Below are positions 21,070 through 32,156 of a stretch of 64,000 bases of DNA, piece by piece. The stretch is taken from assembly GCA_027924585.1 (NCBI GenBank), contig BSBM01000179.1, positions 9,544,501 through 9,608,500 of the forward strand, written 5' to 3'. Source of the stretch: Larix kaempferi. Taxonomy: Eukaryota; Streptophyta; Pinopsida; Pinales; Pinaceae. Position 1 is the first letter of the stretch; the number at the start of each line of letters is the position of its first letter. Made by a program: the position numbers and the translations under genes. Below the pieces are notes generated by a model, which searched no databases, was not told the origin of the DNA, and saw only the letters and a list, made by a program, of their open reading frames with translations.

Positions 21070-22774
21070 GATGTTGAGATTAAAGAGTTAAAAGAGGAAA
21101 CTCAAAGATTAACAGAAGAGAATGAAAAGAAAGACGAGGAAACAAAGTCCATACAAGGTAAATATAAAGAATTGATTGAAACAAACAAAGATTGAAAAAC
21201 CAAGTGACTAGTCAAGAAGTTATGCAAGGTTGCAAACACATGGTGTGGGATTTAATTATCAAAGAGGCAGAAAAATTTAGGATGTAATTAAAATTCATGA
21301 AGACAAAGGAGAAAGTGGCTAAAGAATCTTTGGAAAGTTGTACTGCAATGAGAGAAAGTATGAATAAGAAACCTAAAGACACAACGCAAAATACAATTAA
21401 TTTCCTAAATGGCTTGACAAAAGAATATTTGAAGATCATGAACATCAAAAACAAGATAGCCATCATTGCTTGGGCGAGGATAATCCTAGAGAAGTATATG
21501 CATATTGAAAGGGTTGAAGCTAGAGCTGGAGCAATGAAGAGACAAGTGACAAAGTTTAAAAAATAGCTTGATAAATTGGTTGAAAAAGGTTTTCCTGCAT
21601 TCTGGGATGAAAACAATGAGTTGATTCCCTAGGCTAATTATAAGAAATTTGTATTTGATATAAGAATGGATCATGGAAAATTTCAACATTTGAACCATCT
21701 TCTTACAGGAAATTTGTTTATGGAGAAGCTTGAAGAAGATTTCGAAATAATGAATAAATTAGTTTCCATTGGCGAAAGATTCCAGAAATTTCCTATGCAG
21801 ATCACATTGATATGAAGGTCCTGGTCAAAGAGATGACAAGCTATGATCTCATGATATCAGCAGATCAATGGACGATGGTTGAAAAATTTGGAAGAATGAA
21901 ATGTAATCTTCGTTCATGAAAGTATCCATTGAATCCCATAAAAAATGAAGACCTTGAAGAATTTTATTTGAAATAAATTTGTAATATTTTTTGTATAAAC
22001 TTTAACTCAAAGTGACATGTGGTAGTTCATTAAGTTATGTTAATTTCAGTTAAAAGAAGCAGTTAGGTTTTGCTTCAAAGGAATTTTGTATAAAAGACAA
22101 TGTCAATTATTTTGAAAGGGTTGGAAACATTTGAAGACAAGATAGTTTTGTATCGAGTGATTCTATTTTTCCAATACAAGAATGCCATGCAGAGAATAGC
22201 ACATTTTGTAGAACAAAGATTCATGTGTTGATCGAAGTTATAGTCTGCATTTTCCTTTCCTCCATGTTTCATGTATCCCTTCTTTGTTTATCTTTTCCAT
22301 TATGTTATGTCTTATATGCTTAGATGAAAGTTAAATAAGTCAATATTCATAGGTTTATGCCTTGATTTATCGGGTCTGAGTATTCATTATTTCCCTAAAA
22401 TTGATAGTGGATTCATCTGAATATTGGTGCCCAATATTGGTGGACTTTCTATTTCTCTTTCTTTTTCACCTGCAAAATATTTTGAATGCAATGTGACAAC
22501 TATCTTGCCTCTGTAAAGATCTTTATTTTTCTTTATCTGCTGGTCCATAAAATTCTTATTCTCGACTCCATGCCCAATGGTTCTTGTGTATTTTTCAACC
22601 ACATACTTGTTTTGAAAAATCCAAGTTATTTTCATATATCCTTAGCCATTTAAATATTTTTGAGAGAGCCCTCTTTCGTAGGTAAAAGGCTAATTTCCCT
22701 CCTAAAGGTTGGTTTGAAACAATTACCTTAGGTTTATCCTTACACAACCAAAGGGTAAAATCTGAGTGATAACA
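21070..22774 (+). repeat. 5' LTR of element B, right piece
   Basis: Aligns with 42586-44288 in the 3' LTR, at about 8 % divergence where I compared 440 bp. The left part (to about 21920) is the 3' end of the LTR-borne coiled-coil reading frame, decayed by stops. The rest is non-coding and ends AGTGATAACA at 22774. TA-rich flanks and TGTTA/TAACA ends agree with the 3' LTR start at 29091. Confidence 0.88.
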
Positions 22775-22777
22775 TTT

Positions 22778-22795
22778 TGGCGTCGTTGTCGGGGA
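22778..22795 (+). other. Primer binding site of element B
   Basis: TGGCGTCGTTGTCGGGGA, three bases after the LTR end. It equals the widespread plant site TGGCGCCGTTGCCGGGGA except for two C-to-T changes, as expected from decay of methylated cytosines. Confidence 0.85.
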
Positions 22796-22929
22796 ACGAA
22801 AGTTTCATTTTCCTTGGGAAGAACGACAGTGTAATCAAATTTCAGTGGGAAAATAATTTGATATTTATAGTTGGTTGTATTTTTCCCTGGCGACTTCACG
22901 TTCATATTTTCAATTCTAAACAAGTGACT

Positions 22930-24290
22930 CCAAGAAAGGAATTGTGGCTTCTAGAAGAATTCCCACGAGGAGTAATGCAAATTCCCAACCATTTCAAGAA
23001 GTGGAAAATCCTGAAGAAATTCTAAGAAGAATCAGAGGAAAAAATAAAGAAGGTACTTCTCAGTCAAAAAATATTTTTTCTTTCAAGAAGAGTTGTTAGA
23101 TGATGAAAATATTGATATAAGTGAAAGGTATTTATTTGGAACTAAATCAAAATCAGACTTGAAAGAAACTGAACTTCATCAAGATAGACTCCAAACATAC
23201 ATTTTACAATCTGTTTGGGAAGATTTGAAAAATTCTGCAAAGATTGAGATTAAAAAGCCTAAAGCAAAAAGACTACCAATAAGAAATACCAATGTTATTC
23301 AAAATCCTCTAGTAGTTATGGCTGCTAGGTTTTCTCCTCTTGTTTTACCAGTTGTTTTGCATGACCTCCCCCATAATTATGGAAAGAGAATTTTGTTGTT
23401 TGATGGCGAGGGATATTTTACAGCACAACAACATATTGATAAGTTCAGTGATTTGATAGACCTGGAAGAGGTAGATTACGATGATGAAAAAATGAGATTA
23501 CTAGCGCAAAGTTTATCCGAAGATGTGAAGAAGTGGTTTAGAGCTTTACTTGCAAGGTCAATTCCTTCTTATGAGGAATTTGTTACTTAGTTGATTGATA
23601 GGTGGGAAGATAAGAAAAGTACTCTTCAAATCAAAACACGGTATAATAATTTGAAGAAAGGAAATTTTGAATATGTTCAGGAGTTTTCCACAAGATTTAT
23701 GAAAGTCTATAATTCGATTCTCGTTGATATAAAACCATTGGTAGGAGAAACCAAATTACATTATGTCGTTGCTTTTGATGGGGATTTCTCATGTATGTTG
23801 AGGGAAAGAAAATCACCTACCTTATCAGCGATGCTGAAAGATGCAGTTGAAGTGGAGGAAAATATGATGGCATCAGGAAAAATGAAACAAAATGCTATTA
23901 TAGATAGGAAGAAAATTAAAGATGAAAATCAAGCTTTGAAATCCACCTCCACTGATGCTAGAATTGACATGATGATGAAAACTATGGAAAAATTAATGGA
24001 CAGATTGGCTTTAGACAATAAATCTCAAAACAAAGATCAACAAGAAACTCAAATCAGAAACCCAAATTTTAGGAGACAAATTCCACCACAGATAAGATAA
24101 ATAGATCAGAGAGATCAGAGAGATCATAGGAATCAAAGAAACCCAGAAGACAATCCAATAAAACCTCCCTTTCCTGAGAATTATGTTGATGAAGGGAATG
24201 AAGCTGAATTTGTAGAAAGTGAAATACATTCCTTTGATGAAGTTGATTCTCAAATTTATTTGACTAAAGAAGAGCATGATACATTTTAAC
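22930..24290 (+). pseudogene. gag: Gag of element B, decayed
   Basis: Frame pieces at 23093-23590 and 23591-24100 are in register across a TAG at 23588-23590. The Gag core is at about 23320-23900, with 'LHDLPHNYGKRILLFDGEGYFTA', 'SEDVKKWFRAL' and 'EFSTRFMKVYN' features. A charged stretch follows with runs of DQRD/RNQRN (24100-24150). No CCHC knuckle is visible. Further stops (24098, 24286) separate it from the protease. Confidence 0.8.
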
Positions 24291-24639
24291 AAGAAGGAAA
24301 TTGCAATAATCTTGACATGGAAACAGAACAATACCAAGTGGGGTATGAGAATGCTGTAAATGATCTTCAGAAAAAATTCAAGCTCAGAAATAGAGATGTA
24401 ATTGTAAACAAAGGAAAAGATCCTGTAGATTTTCCTTCAACCATTTAGCACATAAATGAGAAACCTAAAGAAGATGTAGTTAAAAGGGTTCCATAAGTTA
24501 GGGGAGATTTGATCAAGGAAAATGACAAAATACAGGTTCCTTTTAGTTTGTAGAATGAAATTTCTAAAATCAAAATCTCTATCCCATTTAGTGAAATCCT
24601 GAAAAATAATGAATATAAAGAGAAAATTTCTAAAATGGT

Positions 24640-25060
24640 CAAATGTCAAGGACATATAGAACTTGATACTTTGGAAGTAAATGATGATGCTCCAACAATT
24701 TGTTTAGGCTCCAGGATGGAAGATAATAGCTCAGATGAAGTTTCTCCTTTTTATGTGAATTTAAATGTCCATGATAAAGTTTTGCATAATTGTGTGCTTG
24801 ATTCAGGACCTTCACATAATCTAATGTCGAAAGTTGTGGTGGAAAGTTTGGGTTTGGAAATAACAATACCATATAAGGATTTATTTTGTTTTGATTCAAA
24901 GAAGGTAAAGTGTTTAGGATTAATCAAAGATTTGGTGGTGAATCTTACTAAAATGTTGGTAAAGGGTGTCGTCATGGATGTAGTTGTTGTCGATATTCCA
25001 CCAAAGTTTGGCATGTTGTTATCCAGATCTTGGGCATCAAAACTCAAAGGAACCTTGTAG
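24640..25060 (+). pseudogene. Protease domain of element B
   Basis: Retropepsin-like segment with active-site DSGPS (normally DSGAS) in 'CVLDSGPSHNLM' at about 24797, a hydrophobic strand before it and 'IPPKFGMLLSRSWASKL' after it, as usual for this lineage. It ends at a TAG (25058-25060), after which the same frame continues. Confidence 0.8.
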
Positions 25061-25284
25061 ATGGATATGTCATTTGCTACTATTCCAAATCTTGGGGTAC
25101 ACAGGAGATTATATACTGAAAAGAGGCTTGATTATGTGGTGAGTGATAGAGATGAACCTGGAAGTCATTCTATATATGCGGTAGACACAGATTTCATATA
25201 TTCTATTTTCTACAATGATATTCAGTCTGAAGAAAAAATTGATTTGATTAAACCAAAAGAAGACAATGTGTCGAGTGAAGAAGA

Positions 25285-25720
25285 GAAACTACTGAAAGAA
25301 AAAAAATGGACAGAAGGGACTTGGATTATGTATTTTGATGGATCGATGAGTAAAGAAGGCGCCGGTGTAGGTGTAAGGATAATCACTCTAGATCGAGAGT
25401 TTTTTACGTATTCTTTTAAAATGGATTTTGAATGTATAGATAATGTTGTGGAATATGAAGCACTAATCTTGGGGTTAAATGTGTTGAAATATATGAATGC
25501 AAAGAAGATTGAAGTGTTTGGAGATTCAGAATTGGTGATAAATAAAGTAAAAGCTATTTGTTAGACAAAACATCCAAAGATGAGGTCTTACTGAAATGAG
25601 GTATGGGATTTATTAGAAAATTTCTTTGATGAACATGATATAATTGTTATTCCTAGAGTTGATAATTCTGTGGCAGATTCTTTGGCTACCACTGCTGGTG
25701 CTTTCAAAGTTCCTAGTTTT
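25285..25720 (+). pseudogene. Archaeal-type RNase H of element B, between protease and RT
   Basis: 'TWIMYFDGS' gives the first catalytic Asp, 'VVEYEALILGL' the Glu, 'EVFGDSELV' the second Asp, and 'DNSVADSLA' the last Asp. One TAG at 25562 splits it. The usual Ty3/gypsy RNase H is present separately after RT (26837-27418), so B has two. Its position before RT differs from the order I know for Tat elements. Confidence 0.82.
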
Positions 25721-25999
25721 TCTAAAAAGAAATATGATATTGAAGTTGTAAATAGACCTTATATATCTGATAATACAAGACACTGGCAAGTCTTTGAAGA
25801 TGATCAGTAGATCAAAATATTTTTGGAGATGAAAGATGAATTCAATTATATATCTATTGACACCGAAGATGCAGAATCATTTCTTGATGTGAAGGAATTG
25901 TCTGAAGAACCAAAAAAAATTAAAGGAAAGATCGGAGGTAAAGATATAATTCAGTTGAGAAATAACGATCATTCCAAAAGGGCTTGTTCCATTAGAGAG

Positions 26000-26830
26000 A
26001 TTATTTGATAGAAATGATGTAGCCAAGAATCCAAAGGTAGAACCTAAAGATGGAGATGTCAAAGACTGTATTATTGGAACCAAGGAGAACCCCAAGATAC
26101 TGAAGATTTCCAAAACACTTCCTGAAAAAGAAGAAAGAAAATATGTTGAATTGATGAAAGAGTTTACAGATGTTTTTGCTTGGAGCTATGAAGATTTGAA
26201 AGAATATGATACTTCCATAATCCAACATACAATTCCTATCAAACCAAATGAGAAGCCTTTCAAACAGAAGTTAAGGAGAATAAACCCCAAGCTGCTCCCA
26301 ATAATTGAAAAAGAATTCAAAAAGTTGTTTGATGCTAAAATTATTGTATCTCTAAGATTTTCCAGGTGGGTGGCAAATTTAGTACTTGTGAGGAAGAAAA
26401 ATGGAGAAATAAGGTTGTGTGTGGATTTCAGAAATTTGAATAAGGTGCCTTTGAAAGATAATTATCCACTACCTAAAATGTATCATATATTGCAAAAATT
26501 TGTTGGAGCAGAGATAATTTCCATGTTGGATGGATTCTCAGGATACAATCAGATTAAGGTTCATCCAGAAGATCAGGAGAAGACAACTTTTACTACTCCA
26601 TGGGGAACATTTATGTATGCTAAAATGCCATTTGGGCTAATGAATGCAGGAGCCACTTTTCAAAGGGATATGGACATTTACTTTGCAGAAGAAAAGGATA
26701 AGTTCGTGGTTGTATACATGGATGACATAACTATATATTCTAAATTGTTGTAGATCATCTAAAACATCTGGAAAAAGTTTTTCAAAAATGTAGGAAATTT
26801 GGTATTTCTTTAAAACCAAAGAAATCTCAT
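26000..26830 (+). pseudogene. pol: Reverse transcriptase of element B
   Basis: The approach segment 'EFTDVFAWSYEDL' is followed by 'GEIRLCVDFRNLNK', 'MLDGFSGYNQI', 'FGLMNAGATFQ' and the catalytic YMDD (about 26715). The catalytic residues are kept. A frame change near 26750 breaks the thumb. Confidence 0.88.
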
Positions 26831-26836
26831 TTTGCT

Positions 26837-27540
26837 ATGGAGGAGGGAAAGTTGTTGGGACATATCATATCAAAGGATGGCATCAAAATTGATCTAGAAA
26901 GAGTATCATCAATACAAAAGATTAGAATACCTAGAAGTAAGAAAGAGGCACAATCTTTTATCGACAGGGTGAATTTCTTGAGAAGGTTTGTTCCAAGTTT
27001 TGCTGAAATTTTGAGAAACATGTCTAAAATGTTAAGGAAAAATAATGAGATGAAATGGACACCTGAAGCCAAACAATCTTTCAATGATATTAAGAAAGCT
27101 TTAACTGAAGCTCCGGTTTTAATCAGTCCTGATTTTTCAAAGGAATTTATTATTTTTTCTTATGCATCACAACATACTTTGGATGGGGTTTTATTGCAAA
27201 AGAATCAAGAAGGTATGGAACATCCAATTGCCTTTTTTAGCAAGATTTTGAGAGATGGTGAGCTGAAATATAATATAATGGAGAAACAGGCTTATGCACT
27301 GGTGAAAGCATTGAAACATTTCAGGGTTTATATATTACATTCTCATATTGTTGCATATGTTCCTTCTGCAGTAGTAAAAGATATTCTTACTCAACCTGAT
27401 CCTGAAGGAAAGAGGTAAAACTAGATTGCAATTTTGTTAGAATATGATTTGGATATAAAGCCTACAAAGTTGATAAAAGGACAAGGCTTAGCAAAAATGA
27501 TGACCGAGACTAATTTTCATTCTTTAGACATAAATCTCAT
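26837..27540 (+). pseudogene. RT connection and Ty3/gypsy RNase H of element B
   Basis: 'GHIISKDGIKIDLERV' and 'FLRRFVPSFAEI' mark the RT connection. The RNase H part has 'AFFSKILRDGELKYNIMEKQAYALV' and 'HFRVYILHSH'. Stops at 27416 and beyond. Confidence 0.82.
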
Positions 27541-27550
27541 CTAATAAATT

Positions 27551-28860
27551 TTGACAGGAATAGTTCCTGAATTTCAGGTGGTTGAAGATTTTTCTTTGTC
27601 TCCATTGTATGTTGATATCATATATGTTCTACAAAACCTGCAAGAACCCCCAAGAATGGATAAAACCATATCAAGATCAGTAAAATTGAAAGCAGCAAAG
27701 TTCTGTGTGTTGAATGGATATTTTTATTGGAAAGATCCTAGTGGTATTTTGTTGAATTGTTTATTAGAAAATGAAGCACAACATATCTTTGGAGAATTTC
27801 ATAAGGGAATGTGTGGAGGACATCATCATGGAAGGATACAGTCAATAAAATCTTAAGAGCAGGTTTTTATTGGCCAACTATTTTTTCAAATGTATATAAA
27901 GAAATATCAAAGTGTCACATGAGTGTCAGATATTTGATGGGAAAAGAGAACTCTTGCCTTTACCCTTAAAACCATATTCAGTGGAAGCACCATTCCAGCA
28001 ATGGGGATTGGATTTCATTGGAGAAATCAATCTGAATTCTTCGAGACAACACAGGTGGATTCTAACTGCAACAGACTATTTCGCAAAATGGATTAAAGCC
28101 ATACCAACTAGAAATGCTACTGAAATAGTGATTATGAATTTTTTGGAAGAAAATATTTTGTTAAGATTTGGTTGTCCAAAAAGAATAATAACAGACAATG
28201 CTCTGGCTTTTAAATCAAGAAAGATTATCAACTTTTGCCACAAATACCACATTCATTTGAATCATTCAGTAGCATACTATCCCCAAGGTAATGGACTGGC
28301 AGAATCTTCAAATAAAAGTTTGGTAAGAATTATAAAAAAGTTGTTAGAAGAGAATAAAAGAGCTTGGCACACCAAACTCAAATATGCATTGTGGGCTAAT
28401 AGAATTAGTACAAAGAGGGCTATTGGCACGTCTCCTTTTCAGTTAGTTTACTGTACAGAAGTAGTATTTCCTATTTCTTTATGATTGCTGGTTATGAAGC
28501 TGTTACAAGAAGTTGCAGAGGAACCCAATCACATGCAGAGAAGGATCAACCAAATGATAGAATTGCATGAAATGAGAGAAAAGGCTTACAACAAAACTCA
28601 GGTTCATCAAGAAAAAATGAAGAAAACGTTCTATAGGAAAATTAAGGAGAGGGACTTTTAGATTGATGATTTGGTTTTGAAATGGGATGCCAAAAGAGAA
28701 GATAAACATGGTAAATTTGAACATTTGTGGAAAGGTTTTTATATAATAGTAGGTTATCAGGGAGAAAATTCATTCTTTCTTCAAGACTAGAATGGAGAGT
28801 CTCTTACAGGAGGACCGGTGAATGGGAGGCATCTCAAGCATTATCTTTCTTAAAAGAAAT
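27551..28860 (+). pseudogene. Integrase of element B
   Basis: The zinc finger region (27780-27920) is broken by single-base frame changes near 27840 and 27915. The core at 27912-28484 keeps all three catalytic acids: Asp in GLDFIGE, Asp in TDNALAF and Glu in GLAESSNK. The C-terminal barrel is at about 28640-28850 ('LVLKWDAKRED', 'HLWKGFYIIVG'). No chromodomain follows. Confidence 0.85.
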
Positions 28861-29090
28861 GAAGAGGAAAAATATTGTACATAAAAGTGTATATACATCT
28901 TTCTTTCATTATGCTCTTTAGAAGTTTTGTACATAAGTAAAATTGCTTGATGAAAATGTTTTTCAGCAATGTACAATTTATTTTTAGAAATATACTTTGT
29001 TTTAGTTTGATTCCAGAATGGATTAGGCACCTAGTCTACGGAGTTCTTTGCTACCTCGCAAGGAGGATAGCATCCCCAGTTGGAGCCAGT
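28861..29090 (+). other. 3' untranslated region and polypurine region of B
   Basis: Short AT-rich stretch after integrase. The segment 'aaggaggatag...ccagttggagccagt' before the LTR TG holds the purine-rich candidate, 'AAGGAGGATAG' at about 29060-29070. This is about 20 bp from the LTR rather than adjacent, so the call is weak. Confidence 0.4.
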
Positions 29091-29100
29091 TGTTAACACC

Positions 29101-30320
29101 TAGTTTTCACATTCCAAATGATGGTGTATAGTGGAGAAAGGCCTTGCAAATTCTTTAAATATGGTGAGAAATACCTTTAAAATGTCTTTGGATTCATGAT
29201 TATATGGTTAAATTTGACCAAAATGATGGGTAAAGGTGTCAAAAGAAGCAATAAAAGGAGATTTCAAAGAAAATTGCAAAAATAAGCAAGAGGGAGGCAA
29301 AAGAAATGTTAAAAAGAAATAGTCTGAAATCAAATAAATGAAAGTATTAACCAGCACGCAAGAATACACCATTGATTAGGTGTGGGAAGGAAATCAATGG
29401 TCCATAGTTTATCTTGCATTACTAAAGTGCGTAGAGGAAAAAGGTTGTAAGCGGCCGTGAAAGACAAAACCGACGGACATGTGGCATCATTGCAACACTT
29501 CGCAAGCAAGAGAACTAGTATGTATAAACCACTTTGAAAGAATGTGAAACCACCATGGCGGAAGGTATGGTGTCGAAGTCAATGGTTGAGATTGTTGATG
29601 GAAAGATCTGACGGCTCAAGATACATTATTAATCACAATACAACTCTTAGGAGATCTATGGCTTAGATTGGAAGGAAAATAAATCAAGGGAAAAGAGTTC
29701 AGAAGGTTCGTGAAGGATAATGAAAGGAAACTCACCAGCGGGAAAAAGTCAAAAGATAAATATATTGCAAGTTCCATCGTTGATGCGTTAATAGATAAAG
29801 ATCAATGCTTCCAAGAGTTCTGCATCATGAAGGTGCACGATAGATAAGAGAGGATAGTGGTTTCGTGATGAAAAACCGCCAAACACGTGGAGACACCAAA
29901 ACATTCTGCAGCTGATAAAGGCGGTTTTGGAGACCAATTTTGGAGTTGCAAAACCATGTTTTGTGTATTAGCACTAAGATATAATGATTGAGATTTGAGA
30001 ATTGGGGAATGATCGGGCGGTGAGGAAGATTACCGAAGTGTTAAAAGAAGTTGAAATCCGACAATCCATATTACAACACATGATATCAAAGGATGAGGAA
30101 AATGAGCACCCATGAAGATGCACGAAGGATAAGAAACATGGGTTATAGAAAGCAAAGAAACACGGAAAAAGTTGACATTTGTCTTTGCACTGTCAGCGCT
30201 AGAAGGTTCTGAATGAGTGAACATCCCAGAAAGTGATAGAGCAGGACAAAGTCCAAGATTGTCAACGACAGGTAGGGCCTTGTAACCCAAGCTAATAATA
30301 TTTTGAATCTTTTTTATAAG
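29101..30320 (+). other. U3 part of the B LTR, no gene
   Basis: AT-rich sequence without a convincing frame. It precedes the LTR-borne reading frame and so should hold its promoter, but I cannot point to a clear TATA box or repeat. Confidence 0.45.
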
Positions 30321-30706
30321 AAATAAAAATCGAAACAGTCCAGGATGTAGACAGTGTTAAGGCTAGGGATGCTTTGGAAGATAGAGATAGGGATGTATTT
30401 GATACTTCAATTAGGTTATCAGTTGCAGAGATTAAGGTTAAATTGAAGAGTTTGCAAGAAGAAGGTATGGATGTACACAAAGTTAACCAGTCATCTCTCC
30501 TGTCATTTTTCCCTGACCAAATTGTTTCATTCCCAAAGTTTGTGACCTATTGCGCATCCAATTACTCAGAAGTTGAGAGAGTGGTTATGAATACCACCAA
30601 AACCAGAATAGTTTGCAAGATAGAACCCTCACTTATAAGAGATTCCCTAGACGTTTCCGCATCCCAATTGCCTAAACCATAAATCTTTACTGAAAAGTCA
30701 ATCATA

Positions 30707-30711
30707 GACCT
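30707..30711. other. Target duplication of element A, left copy (GACCT)
   Basis: GACCT directly before the TG of A's 5' LTR and again at 40598-40602 directly after the CA of the 3' LTR remnant. Confidence 0.92.
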
Positions 30712-30894
30712 TGTTGTTGCTGCAACATCCCCCCCAAATTTTTGTAGATATTGGGGCCCCTCCTCTTATTATTTTAAAAAGTTTACTTAGGAGCTAAGAT
30801 TTATCCTAGAAGGCCTTTCATACTTAGTTTTTCTAGAGAAGTCTTTCTTTTTTGAAGTTTACTGATCTTTTCTTCTAAGTCAAAACTCAAGTTT

Positions 30895-31350
30895 TCACCC
30901 GCAACGGTGGAAGAACTCATGAAGTGCTTCCGCAATGGGCGCCTCTTTTATCAAGTCTTGTGACCTTGTACTTTTCAAGAAAAATCACCAAGTCCATCCA
31001 AAAATTCGAGCAAACTCGGCAAGTCTTCCCACAACGGTGAACCAACTCAAGAAATCTCGCTACAATGGGCAGGAGGTTTTAATTATTTTTTTTACTAACT
31101 CACAAAGCCACTTTTCAGGTGAACTTGGCAAGTTTTTCCATAATGATGGAAGAACTCACAAAGCTCCGCTGCAACGGCGGAATGACTCCCATGTCTTTTA
31201 CTGCAATGGGCGAATGCCTTGTTCAAAAAAGAAAATCCTTTCTTGTGTTGGATGAAACTCAAGAGTCCTCGCCGCAAGAGTGGACACACTCAACATCTTT
31301 TGCCGAAACAATGGGTGGAACTCACGAGTTCTCGCCGCAACATAGGGTGA
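30895..31350 (+). repeat. Degenerate tandem repeats in U3 of the A LTR
   Basis: The phrase 'CGCAACGG.GGAA..ACTCA' followed by a 'CGCAATGGGC' phrase recurs near 30900, 31030, 31140-31200 and 31260-31340, at about 110-bp spacing. Repeats in U3 upstream of the LTR-borne frame could act as promoter or enhancer units. Confidence 0.55.
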
Positions 31351-32156
31351 TCTTATCTTTTTCTTCCGATTTTGGCAGTTACGCTTAATGCCAAGTGTGT
31401 TGAACTGACCCCGCTGTACGCGCCTTTAACATCATTTTAAAGCCTCCACCAACCTATCGAATACCCGCACGTGTCTGCTCTTACATAAGGGTTTTGGGGA
31501 GTTTGTTTTTCATTGGTAGAATTTGTATGTTGTGGAAAACGCCATTTGAAGACTGTGTTATATTGCTCTAGCTCAACTTATTCGCAGCCTAGTCGACCTC
31601 TGTGAGACAAACGATCTCTTGCTAGGTAGGTGGTTCTACCATTGTTTTTGTTTTAACCTTGTTAGTTGTGTCAAGTCATTCTCAGTATCAATGTCACCGT
31701 ATAAGCTGCATGGCCTACAGACATTTTATGTGTGTTTTTATTTTGGCCATTCCCAAACATATAACTCATAGTCATAGACCCTCACAGCTTTCCCCTAGCC
31801 CCTTGAACATGCGAGACTCAACATTCATTGGTAGCTTTTACCCATCGCTCTACTCGCTCTTTCGTTTGAGGAAATATCGAACCCACCTCGTTTGAAGTCC
31901 TTCGGCATCTTCACTAAAACTGCTTAGCATCTTAAGAAGAATGTGGTTTTGTTTGAGCAAAATTCTTATTTCCTATTCCTATTTTACAGCACATTGTTGT
32001 TTAATATTGTTACATATTATCATGCTAATCCTATGTTTTAACACTCTTGCCTCTTTCTCTATTCTATGTAATATTTTGCAATCTTATCTCTATTCATACG
32101 TAATTGCTTGACAGAGTTAAGCCATGATGCCGAAGGGTAGCTGAAAGAAATCTAAA
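31351..32156 (+). other. A LTR between U3 repeats and the reading frame, no gene
   Basis: No domain seen; one 78-codon frame at 31659 looks accidental. Any promoter or leader of the LTR-borne gene should lie here. Confidence 0.4.

Noticed and set aside
21212-21616. Minus-strand 134-codon hydrophobic frames at 21212-21616 and 42729-43133 that look like membrane proteins
   Set aside because: They are the reverse complement of the Lys/Glu-rich coiled-coil frame, which always reads as Phe/Leu-rich on the other strand. Presence in both LTRs reflects LTR duplication, not a gene.
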